Source of the DNA: Candidatus Poribacteria bacterium | GTDB taxonomy: Bacteria; Poribacteria; WGA-4E; WGA-3G | NCBI GenBank assembly: GCA_026706025.1 | Contig: JAPOZO010000021.1 | Span: 1 to 57,621 of the forward strand | Direction: 5' to 3' | DNA: 57,621 nucleotides | Shown here: positions 32,602 through 42,244 of the stretch, in pieces | How the letters are laid out: every line of letters starts with the position of its first letter | Numbering within the stretch: the first letter of the stretch is position 1 | The notes under the pieces: model-generated | The model's database searches: none | Told to the model about the DNA's origin: nothing | What the model saw: only the letters and a program-made list of their open reading frames with translations | Position numbers and translations under genes: made by a program

Positions 32602-33600
32602 ATGGCAAGACCTGTAACACTCTTTACAGGCCAATGGGCAGATTTAACACTCGAAGAATTAGCAGAAAAAGCAAGCAGTTGGGGCTATGACGGCTTAGAA
32701 CTCGCCTGTTGGGGCGACCACTTTGAAGTCGATAAAGCACTCGCAGATGACAGTTACTGCCAAGGCAGGCACGACCTACTCGCGAAATACGGACTAAAGG
32801 TCTGGTCCATCAGCAATCACCTCGTTGGACAAGCCGTCTGTGATAATATTGATAGCCGACATCAGGGTATTTTGTCTGAGGCTATTTGGGGCGATGGCGA
32901 TCCCGCAGGCGTTCAAGAACGCGCAGCGGAAGAGATGAAAAACACCGCACGCGCCGCCGCGAAACTCGGTGTAAGCGTCGTCAACGGTTTCACTGGCAGT
33001 TCGATCTGGCATCTCCTCTACTCTTTTCCACCCACCGCGCCAGAGCAGATTGATGCCGGTTTTGAAGATTTCGCCAATCGCTGGAACCCAATTTTCGATG
33101 TCTTTGACGAAGTTGGTGTTAAGTTCGGACTTGAAGTCCATCCGACTGAAATTGCCTTCGACATCGTCACTGCCGAGCGCGCAATCGAGGCAGTCAACGG
33201 CAGAGAAGCGTTTGGATTCAACTACGATCCGAGTCATCTCGGTTATCAGGGCGTTGACTACGTCGCCTTCCTTGAACGGTTGAGCGACCGGATTTATCAT
33301 GTCCACATGAAGGATGTCTGGTGGGCAGATACACCGCGGTTAGCCGGTGTATTCGGTGGACACCTGAACTTCGGCGATGCGCGAAGAAACTGGGATTTCC
33401 GATCCATCGGTCGCGGTAATATTAACTTTGAAGAAATCATCCGGGCACTGAACAACATGGGATATGACGGTCCACTTTCCATTGAATGGGAAGACAGCGG
33501 TATGGATCGAGAACACGGTGCCAGTGAATCTTGTGGGGCTGTCAAAGGCTACGACTTTGAACCCTCCGCTGTGGCGTTTGATGCTGCCTTTGAAGAATAG
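32602..33600 (+). CDS. TIM-barrel sugar phosphate isomerase/epimerase
   Basis: 332 aa of the xylose-isomerase-like TIM barrel family (AP endonuclease 2 superfamily). Metal-site segments in order: [12 protein letters not shown] (Glu), [12 protein letters not shown] (Asp, His), [11 protein letters not shown] (His) and LSIEWED (Glu). Family members isomerise keto sugars or inosose. The preceding Gfo/Idh/MocA gene is the classic partner, as in inositol and related pathways. AAAAAAGGAG lies ahead of the start. No signal peptide. Confidence 0.88.
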   Translation: MARPVTLFTGQWADLTLEELAEKASSWGYDGLELACWGDHFEVDKALADDSYCQGRHDLLAKYGLKVWSISNHLVGQAVCDNIDSRHQGILSEAIWGDGDPAGVQERAAEEMKNTARAAAKLGVSVVNGFTGSSIWHLLYSFPPTAPEQIDAGFEDFANRWNPIFDVFDEVGVKFGLEVHPTEIAFDIVTAERAIEAVNGREAFGFNYDPSHLGYQGVDYVAFLERLSDRIYHVHMKDVWWADTPRLAGVFGGHLNFGDARRNWDFRSIGRGNINFEEIIRALNNMGYDGPLSIEWEDSGMDREHGASESCGAVKGYDFEPSAVAFDAAFEE

Positions 33601-33658
33601 GACCTTTACACACCGTTTCGGCGGGCATTTATGTCCGCCGACTTTATAGGATATACGC

Positions 33659-34762
33659 ATGGCGAAAGGCACAGTCCGCCCTTCGGAATCTCGAACTTTT
33701 TATGACCGAGGCACAGGGACACGTATCAGGCAGGTCACGACCGCGTCCGCGCATCATCATCACCCCTTCTTTATCATACCTGCGTATGATGACGCGATGC
33801 AGCGGCTGATTTTTGTCTCTAACCGAACCGGGGCACCGCAAATATTCGCAGAAGAACGGGCTACCGGTGAACTGCGCCAATTGACAGACAGATCTGACCT
33901 CGCAGAATCGGAATGGTCTGTGCATCCATCACATAATGGTCAGGCAGTCTTTTTCACCGCTGGTACAAGTGGATGGCGACTCGATCTGGAGACCTTGGAG
34001 GAACGAGAACTCGTGAACTTCACGGCGACAGCAATGAAAGAAAAAGGCATGGTCGCTGCCGCTATGGGAACAACCGCGCTCAGTCACGACGATCAGTGGT
34101 GGGCAATCAGATTTAAAATCGGGAAGGCATCTGCCCTCGCTATCGTAGATACAGACACCGGCGAGCACGACATCATCTTGCAAAGGGACAGTATTGCGCA
34201 CCTTCAATTCTGCCCTGATGATGCTAATTTGCTCTATTACGCAGGGCCTCTCACCGACCGTGTGTGGGTAATTCATCGTGATGGCAGTGCCAATCGTCGT
34301 CTCTACGCACGGAATGTCGAAAAGAATGAGTGGATTACACACGAAACTTGGATTCCGGGAACCCGTGAACTCGCTTTTGTCGATTGGCCCCGAGGGGTCA
34401 GGTGTATCAATGTTGACACGGGAGCAGAACGACAGGTGACGACCTTCAACGCTTGGCACGCTATTAGCAATCCCGCTGGCACACGTATGGTCGCAGATAC
34501 GAACTTCCCGGACATTGGTATCCAGATTTTCGATGTGCTTGATGGGATCGGCGAACCGCAGACTTTATGTTACCCCGGGGCTTCGTCTCTCGGTGAACAT
34601 TGGAACGGACCCTTCCCTTATGAAAACGGCCCTGTTCAGGTGTATGCCCCTCAACATACACATCCACATCCATCTTTCAGTCCCGACGGACAACATGTCG
34701 TATTCACATCTGATCGAAGCGGGTATGCCCAAATTTATGAGGCAACCATCAATAACACATAA
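33659..34762 (+). CDS. Oligogalacturonate-lyase-like beta-propeller (PD40-type) protein
   Basis: 367 aa without signal peptide. Beta-propeller blades of TolB/PD40 type are visible (MQRLIFVSNRTGAPQIFAEE, FSPDGQHVVFTSDRSGYAQI at the end). A His run near residue 35 (SAHHHHPFF) and HTHPHPSFSPDG near the end resemble the metal-binding His residues of oligogalacturonate lyase, a cytoplasmic enzyme that splits pectin disaccharides. That function is plausible for this sugar-catabolic region but unproven; a generic propeller is the alternative. Confidence 0.65.
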   Translation: MAKGTVRPSESRTFYDRGTGTRIRQVTTASAHHHHPFFIIPAYDDAMQRLIFVSNRTGAPQIFAEERATGELRQLTDRSDLAESEWSVHPSHNGQAVFFTAGTSGWRLDLETLEERELVNFTATAMKEKGMVAAAMGTTALSHDDQWWAIRFKIGKASALAIVDTDTGEHDIILQRDSIAHLQFCPDDANLLYYAGPLTDRVWVIHRDGSANRRLYARNVEKNEWITHETWIPGTRELAFVDWPRGVRCINVDTGAERQVTTFNAWHAISNPAGTRMVADTNFPDIGIQIFDVLDGIGEPQTLCYPGASSLGEHWNGPFPYENGPVQVYAPQHTHPHPSFSPDGQHVVFTSDRSGYAQIYEATINNT

Positions 34763-34869
34763 ACAAGAGTTTGGAAACCTTGATAGCAAAGAAACAGTAT
34801 TAAAATGAAACTCTCTTTTACTGAAAACTGAAAACCGATAACTGATAACTCACAAAAAAGGAGAAAAAA

Positions 34870-36261
34870 ATGCCAGTCGTCGTACCGCGCCTCATTGTTG
34901 AAATATTCCAACATACAAACTTCCGAGGTAGAATGGGTTATGTTGTGGAACCCGTTCCATTTACGGCACACATCGGATTTCAAGACAATATCTCTTCGCT
35001 TCGGGTCTATAAGGGGCCAAATTTCTCATCAAATCCGAACTATAAGGTAATCCTTCACCAACATCGGGACTTCCGCGGTAAAAGGTTGGCACTCGGTCCC
35101 GGGTTTTATCCGAACCTGCATGATACCGCTTTCAACTTCGCGGACAGAATCTCATCAATCAATTTCGGGTCATCCTTAGATGTCGCTGGACCTGAGTGGG
35201 GTACGATCCCACTGATTGTTGACTGTTATGAGCACGTCGAATTCCGCGGAAAAAAAATCACTATCCTCCGTGACATCGCTAATCTGCGGGATCCGCAAGG
35301 TGGAACATGGTTTGAAGACAGAATTTCATCGATCCGTATCTTTAAAGGACCCGATTTCCCACGGGACGGCGCGGAGGTCGTCTTTTACGAACACCCAGAG
35401 TTTGAGGGAGCCAGCATACCGATCCGTATGGAACCGAGTGAATATAAAAAAGAGTTGCCGAACCTCCATCTACTCCCTCAAAACTTCGGAGATTCTATCT
35501 CCGCCATCAAGATTGAGGGCTGGGCATCCTCTGGTGAGTTCACTGAACTCGTGTTTGAAGATGAGTTTATTGGCAATCGTATGCGGCCAGAGTGGCGATG
35601 GGAAGACCCGCAAGGCGGAGGGGCGTGGGCAGAACGGCAAGGCTACCTGGAAATGCGGACCGACCCCGGGCAAGACCTTTGGCACGGAAATGGGAGTGGT
35701 GGTGATATGAGCGCGCCACGCCTCCTTATGAGAGTACCTGGAGACTTCGCCATTGAAACACGTATGCGAATTACACCACAGCTCAGAGAACACGGCGGTT
35801 TATTGGTTTGGAAAAACGCTAACCGATTCCTACGGCTTGAAAAAACCTCAGGACCGCACGCCTTCAGAGGCGATGTCCGATTTGAACGGCACGTCGGGCG
35901 TTCTTTTAATCTACGCGGGCGCGGTGCCGGACTTAGAAACGTCCGGGAATTGTTCCTACGTTTGGAACGTCGAGGGAATCAATTCTCATCTTTCGCGAGT
36001 GCAGATGGTATCCAGTGGAAAAGCTGCGGGCAAACCAATGTCGGTATGGGAGAAGCAGCCGATGTTGGCTTACATGCATTGTGTCCCGGAAACATTCCAC
36101 CAACCTTAACCCGTTTCGACTATTTCCGTGTATTCAAGCGGAGAAGCGAAGTCGCCGAATACCGTCCCGTTATTGCCGAACAGACCGGTCAGATATCTGA
36201 TGAAGAACGCGAACGCCGAGACGCTGACAGACGTGAGCGTGCTATGCGCGACATGTTTTAA
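34870..36261 (+). CDS. Four beta-gamma crystallin motifs fused to a DUF1349/LamG-like domain
   Basis: 463 aa. Residues 1-220 hold four Greek-key beta-gamma crystallin motifs. Each opens with an aromatic-rich strand (VEIFQHTNFRG, VILHQHRDFRG, VDCYEHVEFRG, VVFYEHPEFEG) and closes with a D-x-I-S-S/A element (DNISSL, DRISSI, DRISSI, DSISAI), the calcium-binding pattern. Residues about 225-425 look like a DUF1349 jelly roll (VFEDEFIGNRMRPEWRWEDP, FASADGIQWKSCGQ), found in carbohydrate-binding proteins. The tail is highly charged (DEERERRDADRRERAMRDMF). No signal peptide is visible, which is odd for such domains. Probably a calcium-dependent glycan- or surface-binding protein. Confidence 0.78.
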   Translation: MPVVVPRLIVEIFQHTNFRGRMGYVVEPVPFTAHIGFQDNISSLRVYKGPNFSSNPNYKVILHQHRDFRGKRLALGPGFYPNLHDTAFNFADRISSINFGSSLDVAGPEWGTIPLIVDCYEHVEFRGKKITILRDIANLRDPQGGTWFEDRISSIRIFKGPDFPRDGAEVVFYEHPEFEGASIPIRMEPSEYKKELPNLHLLPQNFGDSISAIKIEGWASSGEFTELVFEDEFIGNRMRPEWRWEDPQGGGAWAERQGYLEMRTDPGQDLWHGNGSGGDMSAPRLLMRVPGDFAIETRMRITPQLREHGGLLVWKNANRFLRLEKTSGPHAFRGDVRFERHVGRSFNLRGRGAGLRNVRELFLRLERRGNQFSSFASADGIQWKSCGQTNVGMGEAADVGLHALCPGNIPPTLTRFDYFRVFKRRSEVAEYRPVIAEQTGQISDEERERRDADRRERAMRDMF

Positions 36262-36397
36262 GACCTGACCGCGCTTCTTTTGCTGTAGTGTGATGTGCTT
36301 GTGTGTTGTATCATTGTGAATTGAAGTTGTAATAGGAAACTGGCGGTTTCCATCCTCGGTTTCCTTACACCATGTTATCAGATACAAGGGGGACATT

Positions 36398-37273
36398 ATG
36401 TACATAAAAAAGAGCGTCCATTCCGAGCAAAGATATTTTCTGAAAAACCCGCAATTCCTCACAATAATCCTTATCCTGCTTGTGATGCAAGTGTGGAGTG
36501 CACAACCTGTTAACGCACGTGTTGGGGCAGTTGAAAACGGTTTAGTCGCTTACTGGTCCTTCAACAAGGATACAGTAAAGATTAAAACAGAGGCTGCGGA
36601 TGTCTTATCAGGACTTGTTGCAGCCGTACACGGTGATCCTGAACTTGCACCCGCCTCCGATTGCAAGGTCGGCGAGTGTATCCTTTTTGATGGCAGTGTT
36701 GATCGCTTCCTTGTCGAAGATTCAAAACCGCCAAAAATCGACCGAGATTGGGATGAGATTACTTTGGAATGCTGGGTCTATATCACTGCCTTGGATGACA
36801 GTTGGAACCGGATTATCTCACTCGACGATATGCCTACGAACAGTGCAGTTGCCAGCCTTTACTACGACGATGATGATAACCAGCACGGCTTTTTCGTCAG
36901 AGCAGGCGGTCAATCAACCCAGGCGGCAAAGGACAATGTTTTAGAAGATATTCCGCTTGAACAGTGGCTACATCTCGTTGGCACTTATGACGGCGCAACA
37001 GTTCACTATTATGTGAACGGAAAACAGGAGAAAAAGTACGCCATGAAGGGCGGTAAAATCACTAAAGGTGGACTTCTCCTCGGTATTGGTGACCGGTCCG
37101 ATGGATGCGATTGTGATACAATCCAAGGCTATCTTGACGAGTTCCGAATTTACGATCGAGTCCTCAGCGCGGCAGAAGTTCAGAACAACATGGAAGCCAC
37201 AGGACTTGATGTCAGCCCCTCGGCAAACCACTTGAGTACTACATGGGGACACATCAAAGCAAGGCGGAGATAG
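36398..37273 (+). CDS. Secreted LamG-like (concanavalin-type) protein with conserved C-terminal tag
   Basis: 291 aa. The signal peptide core is LTIILILLVMQVWS, preceded by an unusually long 20-residue N-region. A LamG/LamGL jelly roll follows (ENGLVAYWSFNKD, CILFDGSVDRFLV, LECWVYITALDDSWNRIISL, YLDEFRIYDRVLSAAEVQNN). An acidic run (YYDDDDNQ) may bind calcium. It ends SANHLSTTWGHIKARRR, nearly matching the end of the LamG protein at 54016 (ADKLSTTWAKVKRGY). Extracellular or periplasmic, sugar-binding by family. Confidence 0.85.
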   Translation: MYIKKSVHSEQRYFLKNPQFLTIILILLVMQVWSAQPVNARVGAVENGLVAYWSFNKDTVKIKTEAADVLSGLVAAVHGDPELAPASDCKVGECILFDGSVDRFLVEDSKPPKIDRDWDEITLECWVYITALDDSWNRIISLDDMPTNSAVASLYYDDDDNQHGFFVRAGGQSTQAAKDNVLEDIPLEQWLHLVGTYDGATVHYYVNGKQEKKYAMKGGKITKGGLLLGIGDRSDGCDCDTIQGYLDEFRIYDRVLSAAEVQNNMEATGLDVSPSANHLSTTWGHIKARRR

Positions 37274-37423
37274 ACAACCAAAGCGTGTAAGCCCAAGCAT
37301 CGCACCGGGCTGAATATATGTTTCGGAACGTTTTTATCAACCCCCTCTAAACGAACCGCAAGGAAAATTAAAAGTAGTTTTTCTTTTCTTCATAAGTTCT
37401 AAATCGCAAGGAAAATTAAAAAT

Positions 37424-38431
37424 ATGGAAACGATTGGAGTTGGTGTTATCGGATGCGGTGGGATGGGCAGAAGCCTTGCCACCAGTGCACACGCAGTTGA
37501 GGGAATAGAGGTTATCTGCGTCAGCGATTTGCAGGAAGCCTTAGCGGAAAAACTGGCTGCAGACCTCAATGCATCCTATGTATTGGACTACCACGAACTA
37601 CTCGCTGATGATCGGATTCGCGCCGTACTGATTGCGGCACCGCCATTTATGCACGCACCGATCGCTGTTGATGCCGCGAAAGCAGGGAAACACGTCTTTT
37701 CCGAAAAACCGATGGCACCAACCCTATCCGATTGCGATGCGATGATCGCTGCTGCTGAGGCAAACGGTGTTAAACTCACCATCGGTTTGGTATGTCGTTA
37801 CCACGCGACACATTCCGCAGTTCGCGGAATTGTCCAAAGTGGTGAACTTGGTGCCCCGGCGTGTATGATGGTACATCGGATCGGCGGACCTTGGCGTAGT
37901 GGCGGGAGTTATGTCCCGTGGCGACTCGAACGCGCGAAATCCGGTGGAAGTCTCATGGAAATCAATGCCCACGAAATTGATTTTATGCGTTGGACCTGTG
38001 GTGACGTTACCTCTGTCTACGCTGCTGGTGGACAGTATGTGCAAGAAGAATCCGACTATCCTGATGTTGTTCTTGCGTCCTTGCAGTTCGCGAACGGCGC
38101 AATCGGTTTACTCCACTCCAGCCACATTTCCGCTATCGGTGGATATGGCGGGCGCGTTGATTGCGAAGGCGGCTCTATCTATTTCCCACAGACTTGGGGT
38201 GGGAACGCAACTATCCAGATTAAACCTTTTGAAGGCGAAGGACGACAGATCAAAATTTCAGACATTGAAGTGCCACCGCCGGTGCAAGAGGAGATTCGCG
38301 TTTTCGTAGATGCAATCCGCAACGATACACCCCCGCCGATTACAGGGTTAGACGGTCGCGCTGCGGTCGAAATCGCGCTTGCCGCATATCAATCCGTTGA
38401 GAGCGGGCAACCCGTTCCATTACCTCTTTAA
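37424..38431 (+). CDS. Gfo/Idh/MocA-family oxidoreductase 2
   Basis: 335 aa, the common length. Rossmann start GVGVIGCGGMGRSLATSAHA; EKP motif in FSEKPMAPT (Lys about 94); C-terminal domain with GGSLMEINAHEIDFMRW containing the active-site His. NAD(P)-dependent oxidoreductase acting on a sugar or cyclitol; substrate unknown. The ribosome site CGCAAGGAAAATTAAAAAT is the same sequence that precedes the isomerase at 38849 and that is reiterated in the 110-bp tandem repeat. Confidence 0.9.
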   Translation: METIGVGVIGCGGMGRSLATSAHAVEGIEVICVSDLQEALAEKLAADLNASYVLDYHELLADDRIRAVLIAAPPFMHAPIAVDAAKAGKHVFSEKPMAPTLSDCDAMIAAAEANGVKLTIGLVCRYHATHSAVRGIVQSGELGAPACMMVHRIGGPWRSGGSYVPWRLERAKSGGSLMEINAHEIDFMRWTCGDVTSVYAAGGQYVQEESDYPDVVLASLQFANGAIGLLHSSHISAIGGYGGRVDCEGGSIYFPQTWGGNATIQIKPFEGEGRQIKISDIEVPPPVQEEIRVFVDAIRNDTPPPITGLDGRAAVEIALAAYQSVESGQPVPLPL

Positions 38432-38457
38432 TGGCAAGTGGGATAAGTAGGTGTCTC

Positions 38458-38490
38458 TTTTGTAGAATAACCTGTTAGTTTGTTCCGCAT
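38458..38490 (+). repeat. Core repeat, TTGTAGAATAACCTG variant
   Basis: TTTGTAGAATAACCTGTTAG then TTTGTTCCGC. Paired with the copy at 42411, which continues similarly (TGCTACGCATTTCGCGAAG against TGGCTACACATTTCATGAAA). Confidence 0.6.
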
Positions 38491-38605
38491 GGCTACACAT
38501 TTCATGAAACCGCTATTATAAGCCCATGGTGAAATAGAGGGTGTTTTTGCTTAAGTATTTCTTCATAGCTACGGCGGCGGGTGTGAATGCTTAACCCTCT
38601 TCATC

Positions 38606-38848
38606 GAACCGCAAGGAAAATTTTATTTTTCTTTGTAGACACTAAATGGCAAGCCCGTAATGTAATGGAGGGCGACTCTACAGAAAGGCATGTCAATTTG
38701 CTAATTACGCCCATTGAACCGCAAGGAAAATTTTATTTTTCTTTGTAGACACTAAATGGCAAGCCCGTAATGAAATGGAGGGCGACTCTACAGAAAGGCA
38801 TGTCAATTTGCTAATCACGCTCGTTGAACCGCAAGGAAAATTAAAAAT
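38606..38848 (+). repeat. Two 110-bp tandem repeats plus a partial third that supplies a ribosome site
   Basis: Unit 1 (38606-38715) and unit 2 (38716-38825) are almost identical, each starting GAACCGCAAGGAAAATTTTA and containing CACTAAATGGCAAGCCCGTA. A partial third unit (38826-38842) starts the same way and then becomes AAGGAAAATTAAAAATATG, the ribosome site and start of the next gene. With 38458-38490 it occupies most of the 417-bp gap 38432-38848. Confidence 0.9.
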
Positions 38849-39787
38849 ATGAAAATTTCAGTCTGGGATGGTGGACTTTCAGAGAATTATCTTAAACAAG
38901 TTACGCAACTCGGTGCGGACTGCATCGACTTTGGGAATGGTGGGGCTTTCCCCGGTGTTAACGAACAGGGTTATCCCGATTTGGACGAGCTACTGAAAAT
39001 CAAAAAACGTATCCGTTCTTGGGGACTCGACATCAACCGTGTGACGCTCCCGAACATCACTGAGAAATTTATGACAGGACAACCCGACGGCGAAAAGGAA
39101 CTCGAGAACACGTGTAACGCACTCCGTGTCTTCGCTGAAGCCGGTGTGCCTATCGCACGCCAACGGTTCTGGGGAGATACGTTTGACTATCTCATGACGC
39201 GCTATTCTTCTGTTCACAGAGGTGGGTATACCTCACGTGGCGAAAGCCGTGCCGCAACGAAGAATCCGCCAGACACACCGACGATGGAAGCACTTGACGA
39301 GTGGTGGAAACGTTTTATCGAGGTCTACGGCGCACTCGTCCCTATTGCCGATGAGCACGATATTAAACTCGCTATCCATCCGTCAGATGTCCCGAATCCA
39401 GACACCCCACTCGGTAGCCTCGGTTTCCACCGGGTCATTGACGCGTTCCCAAGCAAGAACGTCGGTTACCTTTACTGCTGCGGCACCCGTGCTGAAGCCG
39501 GTGGCAGCACCATCGTCCTTGATGAAATTAATAACTACGGACGGAAAGGGCGTATCTTCATGGTTCACCTGCGGAATGTCCGCGGAAGCCTCGCGACTGC
39601 TGGGGCATTTGAAGAGGTACTCCTTGACGACGGTGATATGAACGCCTTCAAAATCGTCCGAGAATTACAGAAGGTTGGATTTGACGGATGCATCAACGCC
39701 GATCACATTCCGAGATTAGAAGGCAATGTAGGATTAGCCTATTCCGTCGGTTACATCAAGGCGTTGTTCGCGGCGTTGGTCGTATAG
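38849..39787 (+). CDS. Mannonate dehydratase (UxuA)-like TIM-barrel protein
   Basis: 312 aa. It resembles UxuA, which converts D-mannonate to 2-keto-3-deoxygluconate in uronate breakdown: MKISVWDG start, KLAIHPSDVPNPDTPLGSLG, YLYCCGTRAEAGG (UxuA Cys-Gly motif), GRIFMVHLRNVRG and DDGDMNAFKIVRELQKVGFD. It is shorter than the usual 340-390 aa, so a related dehydratase or isomerase is possible. With the pectin-lyase-like protein upstream it fits uronic acid use. A ribosome site is provided by the 110-bp repeat. Confidence 0.8.
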   Translation: MKISVWDGGLSENYLKQVTQLGADCIDFGNGGAFPGVNEQGYPDLDELLKIKKRIRSWGLDINRVTLPNITEKFMTGQPDGEKELENTCNALRVFAEAGVPIARQRFWGDTFDYLMTRYSSVHRGGYTSRGESRAATKNPPDTPTMEALDEWWKRFIEVYGALVPIADEHDIKLAIHPSDVPNPDTPLGSLGFHRVIDAFPSKNVGYLYCCGTRAEAGGSTIVLDEINNYGRKGRIFMVHLRNVRGSLATAGAFEEVLLDDGDMNAFKIVRELQKVGFDGCINADHIPRLEGNVGLAYSVGYIKALFAALVV

Positions 39788-39801
39788 CCTTCAAGCTGCG
39801 T

Positions 39802-40809
39802 ATGTATACGGTAGAACCCCTTACCCCTCAAAATCAGGACAAGTGGGATGTTGTCTTTCAGCAATGCCCAAACACGACTGCCTTCCAAAGTCTCGCGTGG
39901 CGAGATGCCTTGGCGAGTGCATTCAAACAACTCACTCCGGTCTATATGCTCGTTAAGCAACAAGATGTAGTGATCGGGGGGCTGCCTGCTTTCATTTTTC
40001 AACCGATACCGGGTATCCGTTTGTGGCACTCGATGCCGTGGAATCTTTTCGGCGGTATACATCTTACAGATACCTCGCACCTAAATCGCGAAGCATTGAT
40101 AACATCCATTGAAACTGCTGCAGTGGAAAAAGGGTGGTGTGAAATCCGTTGGACCTTGTCTCCAGAGCATACCACAACCTACGGCGATGTCTTCATTGAA
40201 ACTGGATACGAACGGACGGATCATTTCACACATCTTTTAAAAACGAACCAAAATGTTGATGCCCTCTGGTACGCCTACAACAAAAGGGTGCGTGGTGCCG
40301 TTCGGAAGGCGGAAAAATCTGGGGTAGAGGTTACGGATACAGATAGTGAAGAGGCGTTATCTACATTTTACGATATGTATCTCATGACTGTCAAACGGTT
40401 AGCCGGCACGCCGAAACCGAGAGTACTCATGCAGACGCTCCTCCAGCGGAAAATAGCCAAACTTGCCATCGCTACATATCGGGACACAATCATCGCCGGA
40501 CTCCTCTACCTACATTTCAATCGGACGGTGACGTTGTGGTGTGAGGCTTCTGTGCCAGCATTCCTGAAATACCGTCCCAACAATGCGATTTTCCACTATA
40601 TCATCAGACAAGCGTGTCATGAAGAATACGAATGGGTCGATTTTGGCGCGTCACCGCCGGAGAACGCAGGGTTAATTGCGCACAAAGAGCAGTATCGAGC
40701 AACCCAAACAGATTTCGCCAGTTATACAAAGGTCATTTCACCCTTCAAAAGGGCGTTGTGGACCCAAAGCGAAGGCGCACTCCGTCAAATTTATACCTGG
40801 ATGCAGTAG
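39802..40809 (+). CDS. FemAB-like acyl/peptidyl transferase (GNAT fold)
   Basis: 335 aa. Two linked GNAT-like halves of the FemAB/'FemAB-related, PEP-CTERM system-associated' kind: TAFQSLAWRDALASAF, then RVRGAVRKAEKSGVEVTDTD, and finally NNAIFHYIIRQACHEEYEWV then DFGASPPENAGLIAHKEQY. Such proteins attach amino acids or acyl groups to wall precursors or exopolysaccharides. The ATG at 39802 is 14 bases after the previous stop; a longer frame from 39688 would overlap that gene by 100 bases and is rejected. Acceptor unknown. Confidence 0.83.
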   Translation: MYTVEPLTPQNQDKWDVVFQQCPNTTAFQSLAWRDALASAFKQLTPVYMLVKQQDVVIGGLPAFIFQPIPGIRLWHSMPWNLFGGIHLTDTSHLNREALITSIETAAVEKGWCEIRWTLSPEHTTTYGDVFIETGYERTDHFTHLLKTNQNVDALWYAYNKRVRGAVRKAEKSGVEVTDTDSEEALSTFYDMYLMTVKRLAGTPKPRVLMQTLLQRKIAKLAIATYRDTIIAGLLYLHFNRTVTLWCEASVPAFLKYRPNNAIFHYIIRQACHEEYEWVDFGASPPENAGLIAHKEQYRATQTDFASYTKVISPFKRALWTQSEGALRQIYTWMQ

Positions 40810-40815
40810 CGAATT

Positions 40816-40852
40816 CTTAAAGTCCCCCTGATAAGGGGGATTTAGGGGGTTC
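40816..40852 (+). repeat. CCCCCTGATAAGGGGG repeat supplying a ribosome site
   Basis: CTTAAAGTCCCCCTGATAAG then GGGGATTTAGGGGGTTC fills the whole 49-bp gap; its GGGGG lies 9-13 bases before the sulfatase ATG, so the repeat provides the Shine-Dalgarno-like sequence. Confidence 0.75.
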
Positions 40853-40858
40853 AGAAAT

Positions 40859-42217
40859 ATGGAAACCACTCGTAAACCCAATCTAATTTTTGTCTTTGGT
40901 GACCAGCACCGTCAATGTGATGTCGGGTGTGCAGGCAACCCACAAGTGCAAACACCTGCGATGGATCAACTCGCACAGGAGGGGATGTTTTTCCCGAACA
41001 CCTTCACTAACGTCCCGATATGTGTGCCTGCGCGTGGATGCCTCATGACAGGCAAGTATCCTTTGAACCATAAGGCTGTTTCCAACGATCTGCCGCTTCC
41101 GTTGTCCGAAACAGGTGTAGCGGAGGTCTTTAGGGATGCTGGCTACGCAACTGGTTACATCGGTAAATGGCATCTCGGTGGGATGCCGAGAGATAAGTTT
41201 ATCACACCTGAGATGCGCTTCGGCTTTGATCATTGGATCGGATGGAATTGCCACCATAACTATTTCAACGCGCCTTATCACGACTCTGATGGAAATCAGA
41301 TGCAGATTGAAGGCTACGAACCGGATTTCCAAACCGATCAAGCGATTCAATACTGCCGCGAACACGTTGATGAACCTTTCTGCCTCTATATGAGTTGGGG
41401 ACCGCCACATAATCCTTATGAACACGTCCCTGAACGCTACAAGGAGATGTACCCGCCGGAGGAGATTCAGTTACGTCCGAATGCTGTAGACACACCCGCA
41501 ACACGGAAAGACCTCTCTGGATACTACGCCCATATCACAGCGTTAGATGAAAACCTCGAACGCTTGATGCAAGCACTCGACGAACTCGGTATTGCAGACG
41601 ATACCATTCTCGTTTATACATCCGATCACGGGGATATGCTCGGCAGCCACGGACACGTCCGAAAAGAACGACCATGGGAGGAATCAAGCCGTATTCCTTT
41701 TATGATCCGCTGGCCCCGCAGAATACCCGCAGGCGTTACCCGCGATACCTTGCTCAGTCTCGTTGACTTCATGCCGTCAATGCTGTCTTTATGTGACCTA
41801 CCTATCCCTGATGGTGTTGAAGGTCTTGACCTCTCAAGAGCGATGTTCGGTGAAACGGTTGATGAACCAGAGTCCGTGCTGCTTGGGGTGCCTTTACACG
41901 GGAGCGAAGGTTTCCACTTCGGTATCCGCGAGTGGCGCGGTGTCCGAACACATCGCCACACTTATGCACGCCATTATGATGGCACAGGTTGGCTCCTTTA
42001 CGATAACGATAACGATCCCTACCAGCTGAACAACCTCATAGACGACACCGACTCACAGGGACTTCGTGCAGAATTAGAGACGGAACTTCAGCAATGGCTA
42101 ACCCGAGTAAACGATCCATTCCTACCCGGAATTGAACACATCCGACAACTCGGTCTATCTGAACTCTGGAATATCAGTGAGCAGCGATTCGGCGGTGGAA
42201 AACCCCGCTGGGCATAA
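40859..42217 (+). CDS. Cytoplasm-start sulfatase (type I, Cys-type)
   Basis: 452 aa. Sulfatases hydrolyse sulfate esters. The signature CVPARG (Cys 55, Arg 59) matches C-x-P-x-R and the Cys is converted to formylglycine. Metal and substrate residues: NLIFVFGDQHR (Asp), GYIGKWHLG, YTSDHGDMLGSHG (Asp-His) and KERPWEESSRIPF. No signal peptide, unlike most exported sulfatases, so it may act inside the cell on imported sugars, or the annotated start is too short. Sulfatases are abundant in sponge-associated Poribacteria, acting on sulfated host or algal glycans. Confidence 0.93.
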   Translation: METTRKPNLIFVFGDQHRQCDVGCAGNPQVQTPAMDQLAQEGMFFPNTFTNVPICVPARGCLMTGKYPLNHKAVSNDLPLPLSETGVAEVFRDAGYATGYIGKWHLGGMPRDKFITPEMRFGFDHWIGWNCHHNYFNAPYHDSDGNQMQIEGYEPDFQTDQAIQYCREHVDEPFCLYMSWGPPHNPYEHVPERYKEMYPPEEIQLRPNAVDTPATRKDLSGYYAHITALDENLERLMQALDELGIADDTILVYTSDHGDMLGSHGHVRKERPWEESSRIPFMIRWPRRIPAGVTRDTLLSLVDFMPSMLSLCDLPIPDGVEGLDLSRAMFGETVDEPESVLLGVPLHGSEGFHFGIREWRGVRTHRHTYARHYDGTGWLLYDNDNDPYQLNNLIDDTDSQGLRAELETELQQWLTRVNDPFLPGIEHIRQLGLSELWNISEQRFGGGKPRWA

Positions 42218-42244
42218 TTTCGATTATGCTGATGGGTATTGGCT

